A stretch of DNA of 64,000 nucleotides, from the NCBI RefSeq assembly GCF_000974445.1, contig NZ_BBOJ01000002.1:434001-498000 (forward strand). The letters are read 5' to 3'. The position numbers and the translations under genes are program-made. Origin of the DNA: Lentzea aerocolonigenes. GTDB taxonomy: Bacteria > Actinomycetota > Actinomycetes > Mycobacteriales > Pseudonocardiaceae. The notes below the pieces were generated by a model that was not told the origin of the DNA, did not search any database, and saw only the letters and a list, made by a program, of their open reading frames with translations. This document shows, in pieces, positions 24,974-33,329 of the stretch; position 1 is the stretch's first letter; the number at the start of each line of letters is the position of its first letter.

Positions 24974-26259
24974 TTGCCGTAGGCCTTGACGGCGTTGGCT
25001 TCCAGCCGCTGCATGATGCCGTCGACGTTCTTCGGGTCGGCGAGGAAGTCCTGGAGGTCCTTCCACTCCCCCGCCCCCTTCGTGCCGCCGAACGCGGCGG
25101 GCGCGAGGTCGGACATGTCGAACCGGACGTTGTCGCCCGCGTCGACGACCCGCTTGGCGAGGTCCTTGGTCACGTCGTCGGGGTAGGCGGAGGACGGGAT
25201 GTCCTTGTTGGGCGAGAGGAACCCGCCGAGACCCGCCCAGATCTGACCGGACTCCGGCGAGGCGAGGAACTTCATCAGCTCGGTGGTCGCCTTGTCGTCC
25301 TTGAACTGCACGGCCATGTCACCGCCGGCGACGACCGCGTCCTTGCTGCCCGCGACCGACGGGAACGGGAAGAACTTGGCGTCCTGGCCGACCTTCGCCT
25401 TGGTGTTCGTGGAGATCACGCTGGCGACGAAGTCCGCCTCGAACACCATCGCGGCCGTCGGGGGCTCACCGAAGACGTTGATCACCGACTTGGGGAACTC
25501 GGTCTGCAGCGCGCCACCGGCGACGAGCGTCGGCTCGCCCCACAGCTTCGCCAGTTCCTCCAACGCCTTGCGCACGCTGGGATCGGTCCACGGGATCTCG
25601 TGCTTCGCGAGCTTGTCGTAGTTCTCGGGGCCCGCGGTGCGCAGGTAGACGTTCTCGAACCAGTCGGTGAGCGTCCAGCCGTCCGCGCCGCCGACCGCCA
25701 CCGCGGCCAGACCGGTCTCGGAGATCGCCTTGCTGGTCTTGACCAGGTCGTCCCACGTCGCCGGCGGGGTCGCGCCGACCTGCTTGAAGGCCTTCTCGCT
25801 GTACCAGAACGCGGACTTGTTGGCGGTCTTGAAGGTGAAGCCGTAGAGCTTGCCGTCGACGCTGCCGAGCTTCTTCCACACCGCCGCGTTGTGGTCGGTG
25901 ACGGCCTTCTCGACGTCCGCGTTCACGGGCTTCAACGCGTTGGCCTTGGCGAACTGGGCGACGAGTCCGGGCTGGGCGATCAAGGCGACGTTCGGTGGTG
26001 TGCCGCCCGAGATTCTGGTCTGCAGCACCGTGGGCAGCTCGTCGCCGGCGGGTGTGTACTTCACCTCGGCGCCGGTCTTCGACGTGAACTCCGCCAGCAC
26101 CTTCTCGAAGTTCTTCTGCTCGTCACCGGTCCAGGGGCCGACCACCTCGACGGTCTGGCCCTTGAGGTCCTGGGCGCTGGTTCCCGCCGCACCTCCCGAG
26201 CACGCACCCGTTCCTGCGGCTGCGGCGAGCGCGAGCAACGCGATGAACTGCTTCCTCAT
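24970..26259 (-). CDS. Sugar ABC transporter substrate-binding lipoprotein
   Basis: A 429-residue family 1 solute-binding protein. The signal peptide ends in lipobox AGTGACSGG (Cys near residue 20), so it is lipid-anchored outside the membrane. Downstream signatures include TPAGDELPTVLQTRISGG and the aromatic-rich sugar site TANKSAFWYSEKAFKQVG. It lies 13 bp after the ATPase gene and overlaps the MalF-type gene, so all four are co-transcribed. It probably binds an oligosaccharide; the ligand is not deducible. Confidence 0.93.
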   Translation of the reverse strand: MRKQFIALLALAAAAGTGACSGGAAGTSAQDLKGQTVEVVGPWTGDEQKNFEKVLAEFTSKTGAEVKYTPAGDELPTVLQTRISGGTPPNVALIAQPGLVAQFAKANALKPVNADVEKAVTDHNAAVWKKLGSVDGKLYGFTFKTANKSAFWYSEKAFKQVGATPPATWDDLVKTSKAISETGLAAVAVGGADGWTLTDWFENVYLRTAGPENYDKLAKHEIPWTDPSVRKALEELAKLWGEPTLVAGGALQTEFPKSVINVFGEPPTAAMVFEADFVASVISTNTKAKVGQDAKFFPFPSVAGSKDAVVAGGDMAVQFKDDKATTELMKFLASPESGQIWAGLGGFLSPNKDIPSSAYPDDVTKDLAKRVVDAGDNVRFDMSDLAPAAFGGTKGAGEWKDLQDFLADPKNVDGIMQRLEANAVKAYGK

Positions 26260-26272
26260 CGAAGCGTCTCCT

Positions 26273-27463
26273 CTACTTCCAGATCGAGGACCCGGTGGCC
26301 GGGTCGAAGAAGTGCAGCCGGGAGGTGTCCACCCAGGCGGCGACGGGTTGTCCTTCGTAGATGCGGGTGCGCGGGCTGAACCGTCCTACCAGGACGGTCC
26401 CCTTGCTGGTCTTGGGCAGGTCGTCGGTGCCGGCGTCCTGCGCGAGCTCACGGGTGTCGTCGGTGACCACGGGCGGCACGTCGACCGGGAAGTGCACGAG
26501 GACGTCCGAGCCCATGGCCTCGACGAGGTCGGCGACGGAGTGCAGAATCTCGCCCTCGCGGGCGTCGGCCAGGGCCGTGTCCTCCATGTCCTCGGGCCGG
26601 ATGCCGACCACGACGTCGCGGCCGACGTACTGCCGCAGCGCCGGACGTTGGCGCAGCACGGACTCCGGCAGCAGCAGGGCGTCCGAATTGAGCGACACCC
26701 AGAAGCGGCCGTCGTTCTCCTCCAGCCGCGCGGACACGAGGTTCATGCCCGGCGAGCCGATGAACCCGGCCACGAACAGGTTCACCGGACGGTCGTAGAG
26801 CTCCTGCGGCGGCCCGACCTGTTGCAGCACACCGCGGCGCATGACGGCCACGCGGTCGCCGAGCGTCATGGCCTCGGTCTGGTCGTGGGTGACGTACACG
26901 GTCGTCACGCCGATCTCACGCTGGATGCGGGCGATCTGCGCCCGCATCTGCACCCGCAGCTTGGCGTCCAGATTGGACAGCGGCTCGTCCATCAGGAATG
27001 CCTGGGGCGCCCGCACGATGGCCCGGCCCATCGCGACGCGCTGCCGCTGACCGCCGGAGAGGTTGCGGGGCTTGCGGTCGAGGTGCTCGGTCAGTTCGAG
27101 GACCTCGGCCACCTCGCGGACCCGGTGGTCGATCTCGGACTTGGCCAGCTTGCGCAACGTGAGGCCGAACGCGATGTTGTCGTACACGTTCAGGTGCGGG
27201 TAGAGCGCGTACGACTGGAACACCATCGCCACGTCGCGGTCACGTGACGGGACGTCGTTGACGACCTGCTCGCCGATGCGGATGGTGCCCTCGGTGATCT
27301 GCTCGAGCCCCGCGATCATCCGCAGTGCCGTCGTCTTGCCGCAGCCCGACGGGCCGACGAGCACCAGGAACTCCCCGTCGCGGATGTCGAGGTTGAGGTC
27401 GGTGACCGCACGGGTGCCGTCACCGTAGGCCTTGCCCAGGCCCGTGAGAACGACTTCTGCCAC
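26273..27463 (-). CDS. Sugar ABC importer ATPase (MsmK/UgpC-type)
   Basis: A 396-residue ABC ATPase. It has Walker A GPSGCGKTT near residue 38, Q-loop VFQSYALYP, signature LSGGQRQRVAMGRAIV near 137, Walker B AFLMDEPLSNLDAK and H-loop YVTHDQ. The last 150 residues form the TOBE/regulatory domain of the MalK/MsmK/UgpC group. First gene of the importer operon, which here carries its own ATPase, whereas many actinomycetes use a shared one. It is divergent from the response regulator gene at 27597. Confidence 0.94.
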   Translation of the reverse strand: MAEVVLTGLGKAYGDGTRAVTDLNLDIRDGEFLVLVGPSGCGKTTALRMIAGLEQITEGTIRIGEQVVNDVPSRDRDVAMVFQSYALYPHLNVYDNIAFGLTLRKLAKSEIDHRVREVAEVLELTEHLDRKPRNLSGGQRQRVAMGRAIVRAPQAFLMDEPLSNLDAKLRVQMRAQIARIQREIGVTTVYVTHDQTEAMTLGDRVAVMRRGVLQQVGPPQELYDRPVNLFVAGFIGSPGMNLVSARLEENDGRFWVSLNSDALLLPESVLRQRPALRQYVGRDVVVGIRPEDMEDTALADAREGEILHSVADLVEAMGSDVLVHFPVDVPPVVTDDTRELAQDAGTDDLPKTSKGTVLVGRFSPRTRIYEGQPVAAWVDTSRLHFFDPATGSSIWK

Positions 27464-27596
27464 GCCAACTCCCTGGTTCGGTGTGATTGCAGACCGTAGG
27501 CCCGGCCGCCCTAAGGGAGATTTAAGGACGAAACACGATCTCGATAAGCTCGCAACACCCCTCCCATCCGGCGGGTTCGCTGCTTACCCTGCGTAC

Positions 27597-28280
27597 ATGT
27601 CGAAGGTGCTGGTGGTCGAGGACGACCCGGTGGTGCAGGCGGCGCTCGTGCACGCGCTGACCGACCTCGGGCACGTCGTGCAGGCCGTCGGCACCGCGGT
27701 CGCCGCGTTGCGCGAAGCGGGCACGAACGAGCTGGACCTGGTGATTCTCGATCTCGGGCTGCCTGATCTGGACGGTGTGGCCGCCCTGCGGATGCTGCGC
27801 GGGGTCAGCAACGTGCCGGTCATCGTGGCCACCGCGAGAGGCGCCGAGAACTCCGTGGTGAGCACGTTGAACGCGGGTGCGGACGACTACATCGTGAAGC
27901 CGTTCTCCTCCGAACACCTCGCGGCGCGGATCAACGCCCTGTTGCGCCGCACGGGTGGTTCCGCCGCTCCCTCCGAGGTTGTCGTCGTGGGTGACCTCAG
28001 CGTCGATCTGGCGCAACGGTCGGCAACGCTCGGTGACTGCCCGCTCGCGTTGAGCAGGCGCGAGTTCGACCTGCTGGCGTATCTCGCGCAACGGCCGGGG
28101 CGCGTCATTTCGCGGCGGGAGCTCATTCAGGCCGTGTGGGGGCATCCGTACGTGGGTGACGACAAGACGATCGACGTCCATGCGTCGTGGCTGCGGCGCA
28201 AGCTCGGGGAGACGGCGGCGCATCCCCGTTATCTGCACACCGTCCGCGGCGTGGGGTTCAAGCTGGCGGCGCCGGAATGA
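27597..28280 (+). CDS. OmpR/PhoB-family response regulator
   Basis: A 227-residue regulator with a receiver domain (acidic pair EDDP near residue 9, phosphoacceptor Asp in LVILDLGLPDLDG, Lys in YIVKPFSS) and a winged-helix DNA-binding domain (ALSRREFDLLAYLAQRPGRV, then DDKTIDVHASWLRRKLGE). The ATG at 27597 gives the canonical MSKVLVVEDD start; the open frame upstream is not coding. It overlaps the kinase gene by ATGA, forming a two-component pair. Targets are unknown; the importer operon is divergent and a candidate. Confidence 0.94.
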   Translation: MSKVLVVEDDPVVQAALVHALTDLGHVVQAVGTAVAALREAGTNELDLVILDLGLPDLDGVAALRMLRGVSNVPVIVATARGAENSVVSTLNAGADDYIVKPFSSEHLAARINALLRRTGGSAAPSEVVVVGDLSVDLAQRSATLGDCPLALSRREFDLLAYLAQRPGRVISRRELIQAVWGHPYVGDDKTIDVHASWLRRKLGETAAHPRYLHTVRGVGFKLAAPE

Positions 28281-29491
28281 GATCGGTCGTCACCCGCGCG
28301 TTGCTGCTCGCCGCAGGGTTGGTGACGGTCGTTTTCCTGGCCACGGCTGGGTTTCTGCTGTACTCGCAAGCATCGTCCAGTGCGCGGGCGGCTGATCAGC
28401 GGGACGCGGCCGTGGTCGCCGGTGTGCTCGCGGTGTCGTCCGACGCCGACGTCGTCCGCGGCACGATCGCGCGCACGACGGCGGGGGCCCAGGGGCGGCT
28501 GTCCGTGGTCCTCGCGAACGGCACGCGGCTCGGTGCGGGTGGCGGGTCCCCGGTGGTGTCCGTCGGCGGGGCGACGGTGTCGGTGGTGCCGGCGACCGTG
28601 CCGTTCCCTTACGGCGCCGTGTTCGTGGTTCTGGGCGTCGCGGCGGTGACGCTGGGGGTGGCGGTGTGGCTGGGGCATCGGCCGTTCACCCCCGTGATCG
28701 AGGCTCTGCGGGTGCTCGCCTCGTCGACCGGGCGGCGCGTGCGGTTGCGCGGGCCGCGCGAGCTGGAAGCGCTGGCGGAGTCGATCGACGCGGCCTCGGA
28801 GCGCACTTCGCAGCTGCTCGCCAAGGAGCGCGAGATGATCGCGGACGTGTCGCACCGGTTGCGCACGCCGCTGGCGGCCTTGCGGCTGGACGCCGACGCG
28901 GTGGGGTCGGGGCCCGTCGCCGACCGGATCCGCAGTGCTGTCAGCACGCTGGGACACGACGTCGACCGGATCATCCAGGCCCTGCAACCCGCGGAGGGCG
29001 AGTCCACGAGCACGTGCGACGTGGCGTCCGTGGTGGAAGCCCGGATGGCGTTCTGGTCCGCGCACGCCGCCGATCAAGGACGGGTGTGCGAGATCGACGT
29101 CGGCGAGCCGTGCTGGGTGCCGTTGTCACCCGACGCGCTGGGGGCGGTCGTGGACGCGTTGCTGGAGAACGTCTTCCGGCACACCCCCGCCGCCGCGCCC
29201 GTCGGGGTGTCGGTCGTCCGGCACGCCGGGTGGGTGACGCTGGTGGTCGAGGACGGCGGCACCGGGGTGGCCGACCCGTCCTCGGCGTTGCACCGCGGCA
29301 GCAGCGGTGGCGGGTCGACCGGGCTCGGGCTGGACATCGCCCGCGCCGCCGCCGAGGCGACGGGCGGGACGATCCACCTCGAACGCGGACGGCTGGGCGG
29401 GGCGCGCGTCCGGTTGCGGTTCTCCGAGGCCGACAGCCACCACGAGCCGGCGAGCCCGCGTGCGTGGCGGCTGTGGCACGGTCACCCCTGA
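28277..29491 (+). CDS. Sensor histidine kinase
   Basis: A 404-residue membrane kinase. Helices lie at residues 8-30 and about 115-137, with an 85-residue extracytoplasmic sensor between, then a HAMP-like linker. The H-box is ADVSHRLRTPLAALRLDADA near residue 195, and the HATPase_c part has N-box ALLENVFRHTP, G1 VEDGGTGV and G2 GSTGLGLDIA. Partner of the response regulator immediately upstream. Its 3' end overlaps the convergent GH15 gene by 10 bp. Confidence 0.93.
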   Translation: MRSVVTRALLLAAGLVTVVFLATAGFLLYSQASSSARAADQRDAAVVAGVLAVSSDADVVRGTIARTTAGAQGRLSVVLANGTRLGAGGGSPVVSVGGATVSVVPATVPFPYGAVFVVLGVAAVTLGVAVWLGHRPFTPVIEALRVLASSTGRRVRLRGPRELEALAESIDAASERTSQLLAKEREMIADVSHRLRTPLAALRLDADAVGSGPVADRIRSAVSTLGHDVDRIIQALQPAEGESTSTCDVASVVEARMAFWSAHAADQGRVCEIDVGEPCWVPLSPDALGAVVDALLENVFRHTPAAAPVGVSVVRHAGWVTLVVEDGGTGVADPSSALHRGSSGGGSTGLGLDIARAAAEATGGTIHLERGRLGGARVRLRFSEADSHHEPASPRAWRLWHGHP

Positions 29492-31167
29492 TCGAGAAGG
29501 CGAGCGCAGCGGATCAGGCCCAGGTGCGAGTAGGCCTGCGGGTGGTTGCCCAACGAGCGTTCGGCGATCGGGTCGTACTCCTCCGGCAGCAGTCCCGTCG
29601 GTCCCGCGAGCCTCACGAAGCTCTCGAACAACTCCTCCGCGTCCGCGCGACGGCCGACTTTCAGGTACGCCTCGATCAGCCACGTCGTGCAGAGGTGGAA
29701 GCCGCCCTCGTCGCCGGGCAGGCCGTCGTCGCGCAGGTAGCGGTACACGGTGGGGCCGCTGCGCAGGACGTCCTCGACCGCGACCACGGTGGCGTGGAAT
29801 CGTTCGTCGGACGGGTCGAGCAGCCCGGACAGGCCGACGTGCAGGGACGCGGCGTCGAGGTCGGTGCCGTCGTAGGCCGTGGTGAAGGCACCGACCCCGG
29901 GGTTCCAGCCGCGGGTGAGCACGTCGTCGGCGATGGTGTCGCGCAACGCGAGCCAGCCGGGGTCGGCGGATCGGCCGAAACGGGTGCCCAGTGCGATGGC
30001 GCGGTCGAGCGTCTGCCAGCACATCACGCGGGAGTACACGCGGTGGCGCGGCAGGTCGCGTTCCTCCCAGATGCCGTGGTCCGGTTCGTTCCAGGCGAGC
30101 GTCACGGCGCGGACCATCGCGGTGACGACCTCCCAGTCGCGGTCGGCGAGGGTGCCGCGGGCCAGTGCGAGGTCGTGGACGAGGTCGGCGATCGGGCCGA
30201 ACACGTCGAGCTGGACCTGCTGGTCGGCGAGGTTTCCGACGCGCACCGGGCCCGAGCCCGCGTAGCCGGGCAGGCTGTCGATCACCACTTCCGGGCCGAG
30301 GGTCGTGCCGCGGACCGTGTACAGCGGGTTCAGGTGTTCGGGCCCCGCGACGGTGGCGAGCACGCCGTGCAGCCAGTCGACGAAAGCGCTTGCCTCGTTC
30401 GTCGATCCCAGTGACACCAACGCCTGCACGGTGAGGGCGGCGTCGCGCAGCCAGCAGTAGCGGTAGTCCCAGTTGCGGATGCCGCCGATCTGTTCAGGCA
30501 GCGAGGTCGTTGCGGCGGCGAGCACGGCACCGGTGTCGCGGTGACACAACGCTCGCAACGTAAGAGCGGATCTTCGGAGGAGCTCGCGGTGAGCGGCGGG
30601 CAGGCGCAACGCCTCCACCCATTCGACCCAGTCCTCTTCGGACGGTTGGGCGCCCCACTCCAGTTCGAGCACGACAGGTGGGATGATCACCGCGGTGGCC
30701 GTGCCGTCCTCGATCTGCCAGTCCACACCGGGTGAACGCAGCTCGATCGGTGTGCCCGCCACACGAAGTCCGTCGGCGGTGAGCTCCAGCCGCACCGGGA
30801 ACTGGCCAAATTCTGGACGTGGCGCGAACTCCACGACCGCGGGCACCCTTCCGTCGACCTCGCGGACGAGACCGCCGGCGAGCCGGTCCGTCACCTGCAG
30901 ACCGGTCCAGCGCGTCTGCACGGTCATGCAGCCGGGTGCATACCGTTGGCCCAGCGGCAGTTGGTCTTTTCGGGGCCTGATCGAGAAATGACCTTCCCCG
31001 CCGAGGAGTTTGGCGAACAATGCAGGTGAGTCCGGTGCGGGCTGGCACAGCCACGTCACGTCCGCGTCCGGCGTGACCAGAGCGAGGGCACGGCGGTCGG
31101 AGAGCAGGCTGTGCCGTTCGATCGGTACCGCCGTGCGCACCGGGAGCTGGGTCAGGAAGTCCGTCAC
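29482..31167 (-). CDS. GH15 family glucoamylase/trehalase-like enzyme
   Basis: A 561-residue enzyme with an N-terminal beta super-sandwich (residues 1-200) and an (alpha/alpha)6 barrel of glycoside hydrolase family 15. Marker motifs are IGGIRNWDYRYCWLRDAAL, VDWLHGVLATV and a late EEYDP (general base region). Actinobacterial homologues are often trehalases or dextran glucosidases rather than starch glucoamylases. No signal peptide is present, so it is cytoplasmic. The GTG at 31167 is used; a TTG at 31176 is possible. Confidence 0.88.
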   Translation of the reverse strand: MTDFLTQLPVRTAVPIERHSLLSDRRALALVTPDADVTWLCQPAPDSPALFAKLLGGEGHFSIRPRKDQLPLGQRYAPGCMTVQTRWTGLQVTDRLAGGLVREVDGRVPAVVEFAPRPEFGQFPVRLELTADGLRVAGTPIELRSPGVDWQIEDGTATAVIIPPVVLELEWGAQPSEEDWVEWVEALRLPAAHRELLRRSALTLRALCHRDTGAVLAAATTSLPEQIGGIRNWDYRYCWLRDAALTVQALVSLGSTNEASAFVDWLHGVLATVAGPEHLNPLYTVRGTTLGPEVVIDSLPGYAGSGPVRVGNLADQQVQLDVFGPIADLVHDLALARGTLADRDWEVVTAMVRAVTLAWNEPDHGIWEERDLPRHRVYSRVMCWQTLDRAIALGTRFGRSADPGWLALRDTIADDVLTRGWNPGVGAFTTAYDGTDLDAASLHVGLSGLLDPSDERFHATVVAVEDVLRSGPTVYRYLRDDGLPGDEGGFHLCTTWLIEAYLKVGRRADAEELFESFVRLAGPTGLLPEEYDPIAERSLGNHPQAYSHLGLIRCARLLDQG

Positions 31168-31336
31168 GGCAGGCAACGTAAGTCTGCGCCAGGGCCATCC
31201 GGCCCCAGTTGGTCAAGACTTAGGCCTGCCCTAAACCTCTTTTATTACATCAGTTTCGTATGCGTGGATTGTTCGCGTTGAGTCATCTCGATAGGGTCCG
31301 CGTATCAGTGCCGGGCATGACGTAAGGCGGCTTTCT

Positions 31337-32800
31337 TTGATCGGGCAGCGTGGACGACCGCCGTCGGATGCCGACCTGATCGATGCCGTCCGAGACGGCA
31401 AGGTCGAGGCGTACGGCACGCTTTACGAACGCCACAAGCGGTCCGCGAACCTTCTGGCCATGCAACTGTCCACGTCCTCCGCGGACGCCGACGATCTGGT
31501 GGCCGACGCGTTCGCCAAGGTTCTCACCGCGCTGCGGTCCGGCGGCGGCCCCGGTTCGGCGTTCCGGCCGTACCTGCTCACCGCGGTGCGTCACGCGGCG
31601 TACGACCGGACGCGCAAGGAGAAGCGGCTCGAACTGGCGGGCAACGTCGAGGAGGTCCCCGGCGCCACGAGGGCGACCAGCGTTCCCTTCCGCGACAAGG
31701 CGGTGGAGGACCTCGACCAGGAGCTGGCCGCCTCCGCGTTCGCCACGTTGCCCGAGCGGTGGCAGACCGTGTTGTGGCACACCGCGATCGAGGGCCAGTC
31801 CCCCGGTGAGATCGCGCCGCTGCTGGGGCTGACCGCGAACGGCGTGTCCGCCATGGCGTTCCGCGCCAGGGAAGGCCTGCGCAAGGCGTTCCTCCAGGCG
31901 CACGTGAACCAGGAGCCCGCGGAACGGTGCCGTGCGACGGTGACGAAGCTCGGCGCGTGGACGCGTGGCGGGCTCAAGGGGCGGGAAGCCGTCCAGCTCG
32001 ACGCGCACATGGACGACTGCGCCGAATGCCGCAAGCTCGCGAGCGAACTGTCCGACGTCAACGGTGCGCTGCGCGGTCTCGTCGCGCCCATCGTGCTCGG
32101 CACGGGCACCGCCGGTTACCTGGCCGCGGCCGCGACCGCGACCAAGGGCGCGGTCACGATCAGCGCGGCGTCCTGGGTCGGGATGGCCGCCTCGGCCGCG
32201 GCGGTCGTGGTCGTCGCCGCGTCGGGCGTGGTCACCTCCGACAACCCGTCCGACACCCCCGGCGCCGCACCACCGGTCACGTCGAGCACTTCGGCGGGTG
32301 CCACCGCCCCGACCGGTTCGTCGTCCGGCGTCGGACAGACCTCCGGCAGCACGCCGACGGGCAGCGCGGCCAATACCGCCCCACCGGTCGGGTCGAGCGC
32401 GGCGAACCGGCCGGCGCCGACCATCTCGTCGGTCGCGGCCGCCGGGGAAGGCCAGCTGTCGGCGTCCGCGCCCAGCGAGATCGCCATGGCGACCGAGGGC
32501 CCTCCCAACGAGATGAACATCAGCTTCACCAACACCGGAACGGGCCCCACCACGCTGCCAACGTTGACGTTGACCATGCCCGACAAGATCAAGACTGTTG
32601 GGCCGGGCAAACTGTCCGCGGGGTTCGTGGGATGTCCGGCGGGCAAGGGCACCGTCGTCTGCGAGGGCGGCGAGACGCTGGAACCGGGCGAGACCGTCAC
32701 GTTCCGGGCTCGCCTGCAGGCCGGGAACAAGGCGGGGGACGGCGTCATCACCGGCGTCGCGGGCTCCGTCGAGCTGAGCATCACGATCACCATCAAGTAG
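31337..32800 (+). CDS. ECF-type sigma factor fused to anti-sigma and extracytoplasmic domain
   Basis: A 487-residue fusion. Residues 1-190 are a sigma-70 family ECF factor: region 2 (TLYERHKRSANLLAMQL, DADDLVADAFAKVLTAL) and region 4 (LPERWQTVLWHTAIEGQSPG then ANGVSAMAFRAREGLRKAF). Residues about 200-240 hold a zinc-binding anti-sigma signature (HMDDCAECRKLASEL). A membrane helix (WVGMAASAAAVVVVAASGVV) follows, then a Ser/Thr/Pro linker and a C-terminal beta-rich domain with a possible disulphide (VGCPAGKGTVVCEGG). Start is TTG 31337, since no ATG or GTG is in frame. A single-chain membrane-tethered sigma implies release by proteolysis or local action (inference). Confidence 0.88.
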   Translation: MIGQRGRPPSDADLIDAVRDGKVEAYGTLYERHKRSANLLAMQLSTSSADADDLVADAFAKVLTALRSGGGPGSAFRPYLLTAVRHAAYDRTRKEKRLELAGNVEEVPGATRATSVPFRDKAVEDLDQELAASAFATLPERWQTVLWHTAIEGQSPGEIAPLLGLTANGVSAMAFRAREGLRKAFLQAHVNQEPAERCRATVTKLGAWTRGGLKGREAVQLDAHMDDCAECRKLASELSDVNGALRGLVAPIVLGTGTAGYLAAAATATKGAVTISAASWVGMAASAAAVVVVAASGVVTSDNPSDTPGAAPPVTSSTSAGATAPTGSSSGVGQTSGSTPTGSAANTAPPVGSSAANRPAPTISSVAAAGEGQLSASAPSEIAMATEGPPNEMNISFTNTGTGPTTLPTLTLTMPDKIKTVGPGKLSAGFVGCPAGKGTVVCEGGETLEPGETVTFRARLQAGNKAGDGVITGVAGSVELSITITIK

Positions 32801-32855
32801 CAGGCGAATTCCACTTCGGGCAGCAAGATCTCCCCCGGCGACGCACCATGAGCGG

Positions 32856-33329
32856 GTGGAGGAGCTCACGGCGGCGCTGACCGAGCTGGAGGCGCCGTTC
32901 CGCACGCTCGTGGACGACTCGGAGTGGGCGCACGCGAGCATGGAGGGCCTGGTCCTCGACGTCGGCAGCTGGTGGACCGCCAACGCGCGCACGCGTCTGC
33001 AACCGCAGGTGACGTTCAGCGACGCCTTCAGCGAGGCGGCGCGTCATCAGGGTGGCGTGTACGTCGAGGGGTACGTGTGGACGGACGGCGGTCCGGTCGC
33101 CGCGGCGTGGTGCGGTCAGGGCGACGTGGTCGTGTACGGCCCACGGGCGCACGCGTACCTCGGGGTGCCGTTGTCACCGCACTTCTGCCGCAGGACGCAG
33201 CAGCGCAACGGCACGGCGGCGGTGCTGATGAGCAAGCACCCCAAGCTGTTGCCGTTGCTGCGGGACGGACTGCCGCGCGGTGCCGTGCTGCCCGGCGGCA
33301 AGCCCGGTCCGCGGTCACTCGGCGCCTAG
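32856..33329 (+). CDS. Hypothetical protein (157 aa)
   Basis: A 157-residue soluble protein rich in Trp and Gly (VLDVGSWWTANARTR, GGVYVEGYVWTDGGPVAAAW). GC-rich third positions and length support coding. No family is recognised. GTG 32856 is the first in-frame start and lacks an obvious ribosome binding site. Its 3' end overlaps the convergent SARP gene by 15 bp. Confidence 0.6.
   Translation: MEELTAALTELEAPFRTLVDDSEWAHASMEGLVLDVGSWWTANARTRLQPQVTFSDAFSEAARHQGGVYVEGYVWTDGGPVAAAWCGQGDVVVYGPRAHAYLGVPLSPHFCRRTQQRNGTAAVLMSKHPKLLPLLRDGLPRGAVLPGGKPGPRSLGA

Noticed and set aside
22776-27463. Search for the LacI-type palindrome before the sugar importer operon
   Set aside because: The 27464-27596 region has no CTGCAAA/TTTGCAG palindrome, so control by the same LacI protein is unsupported.
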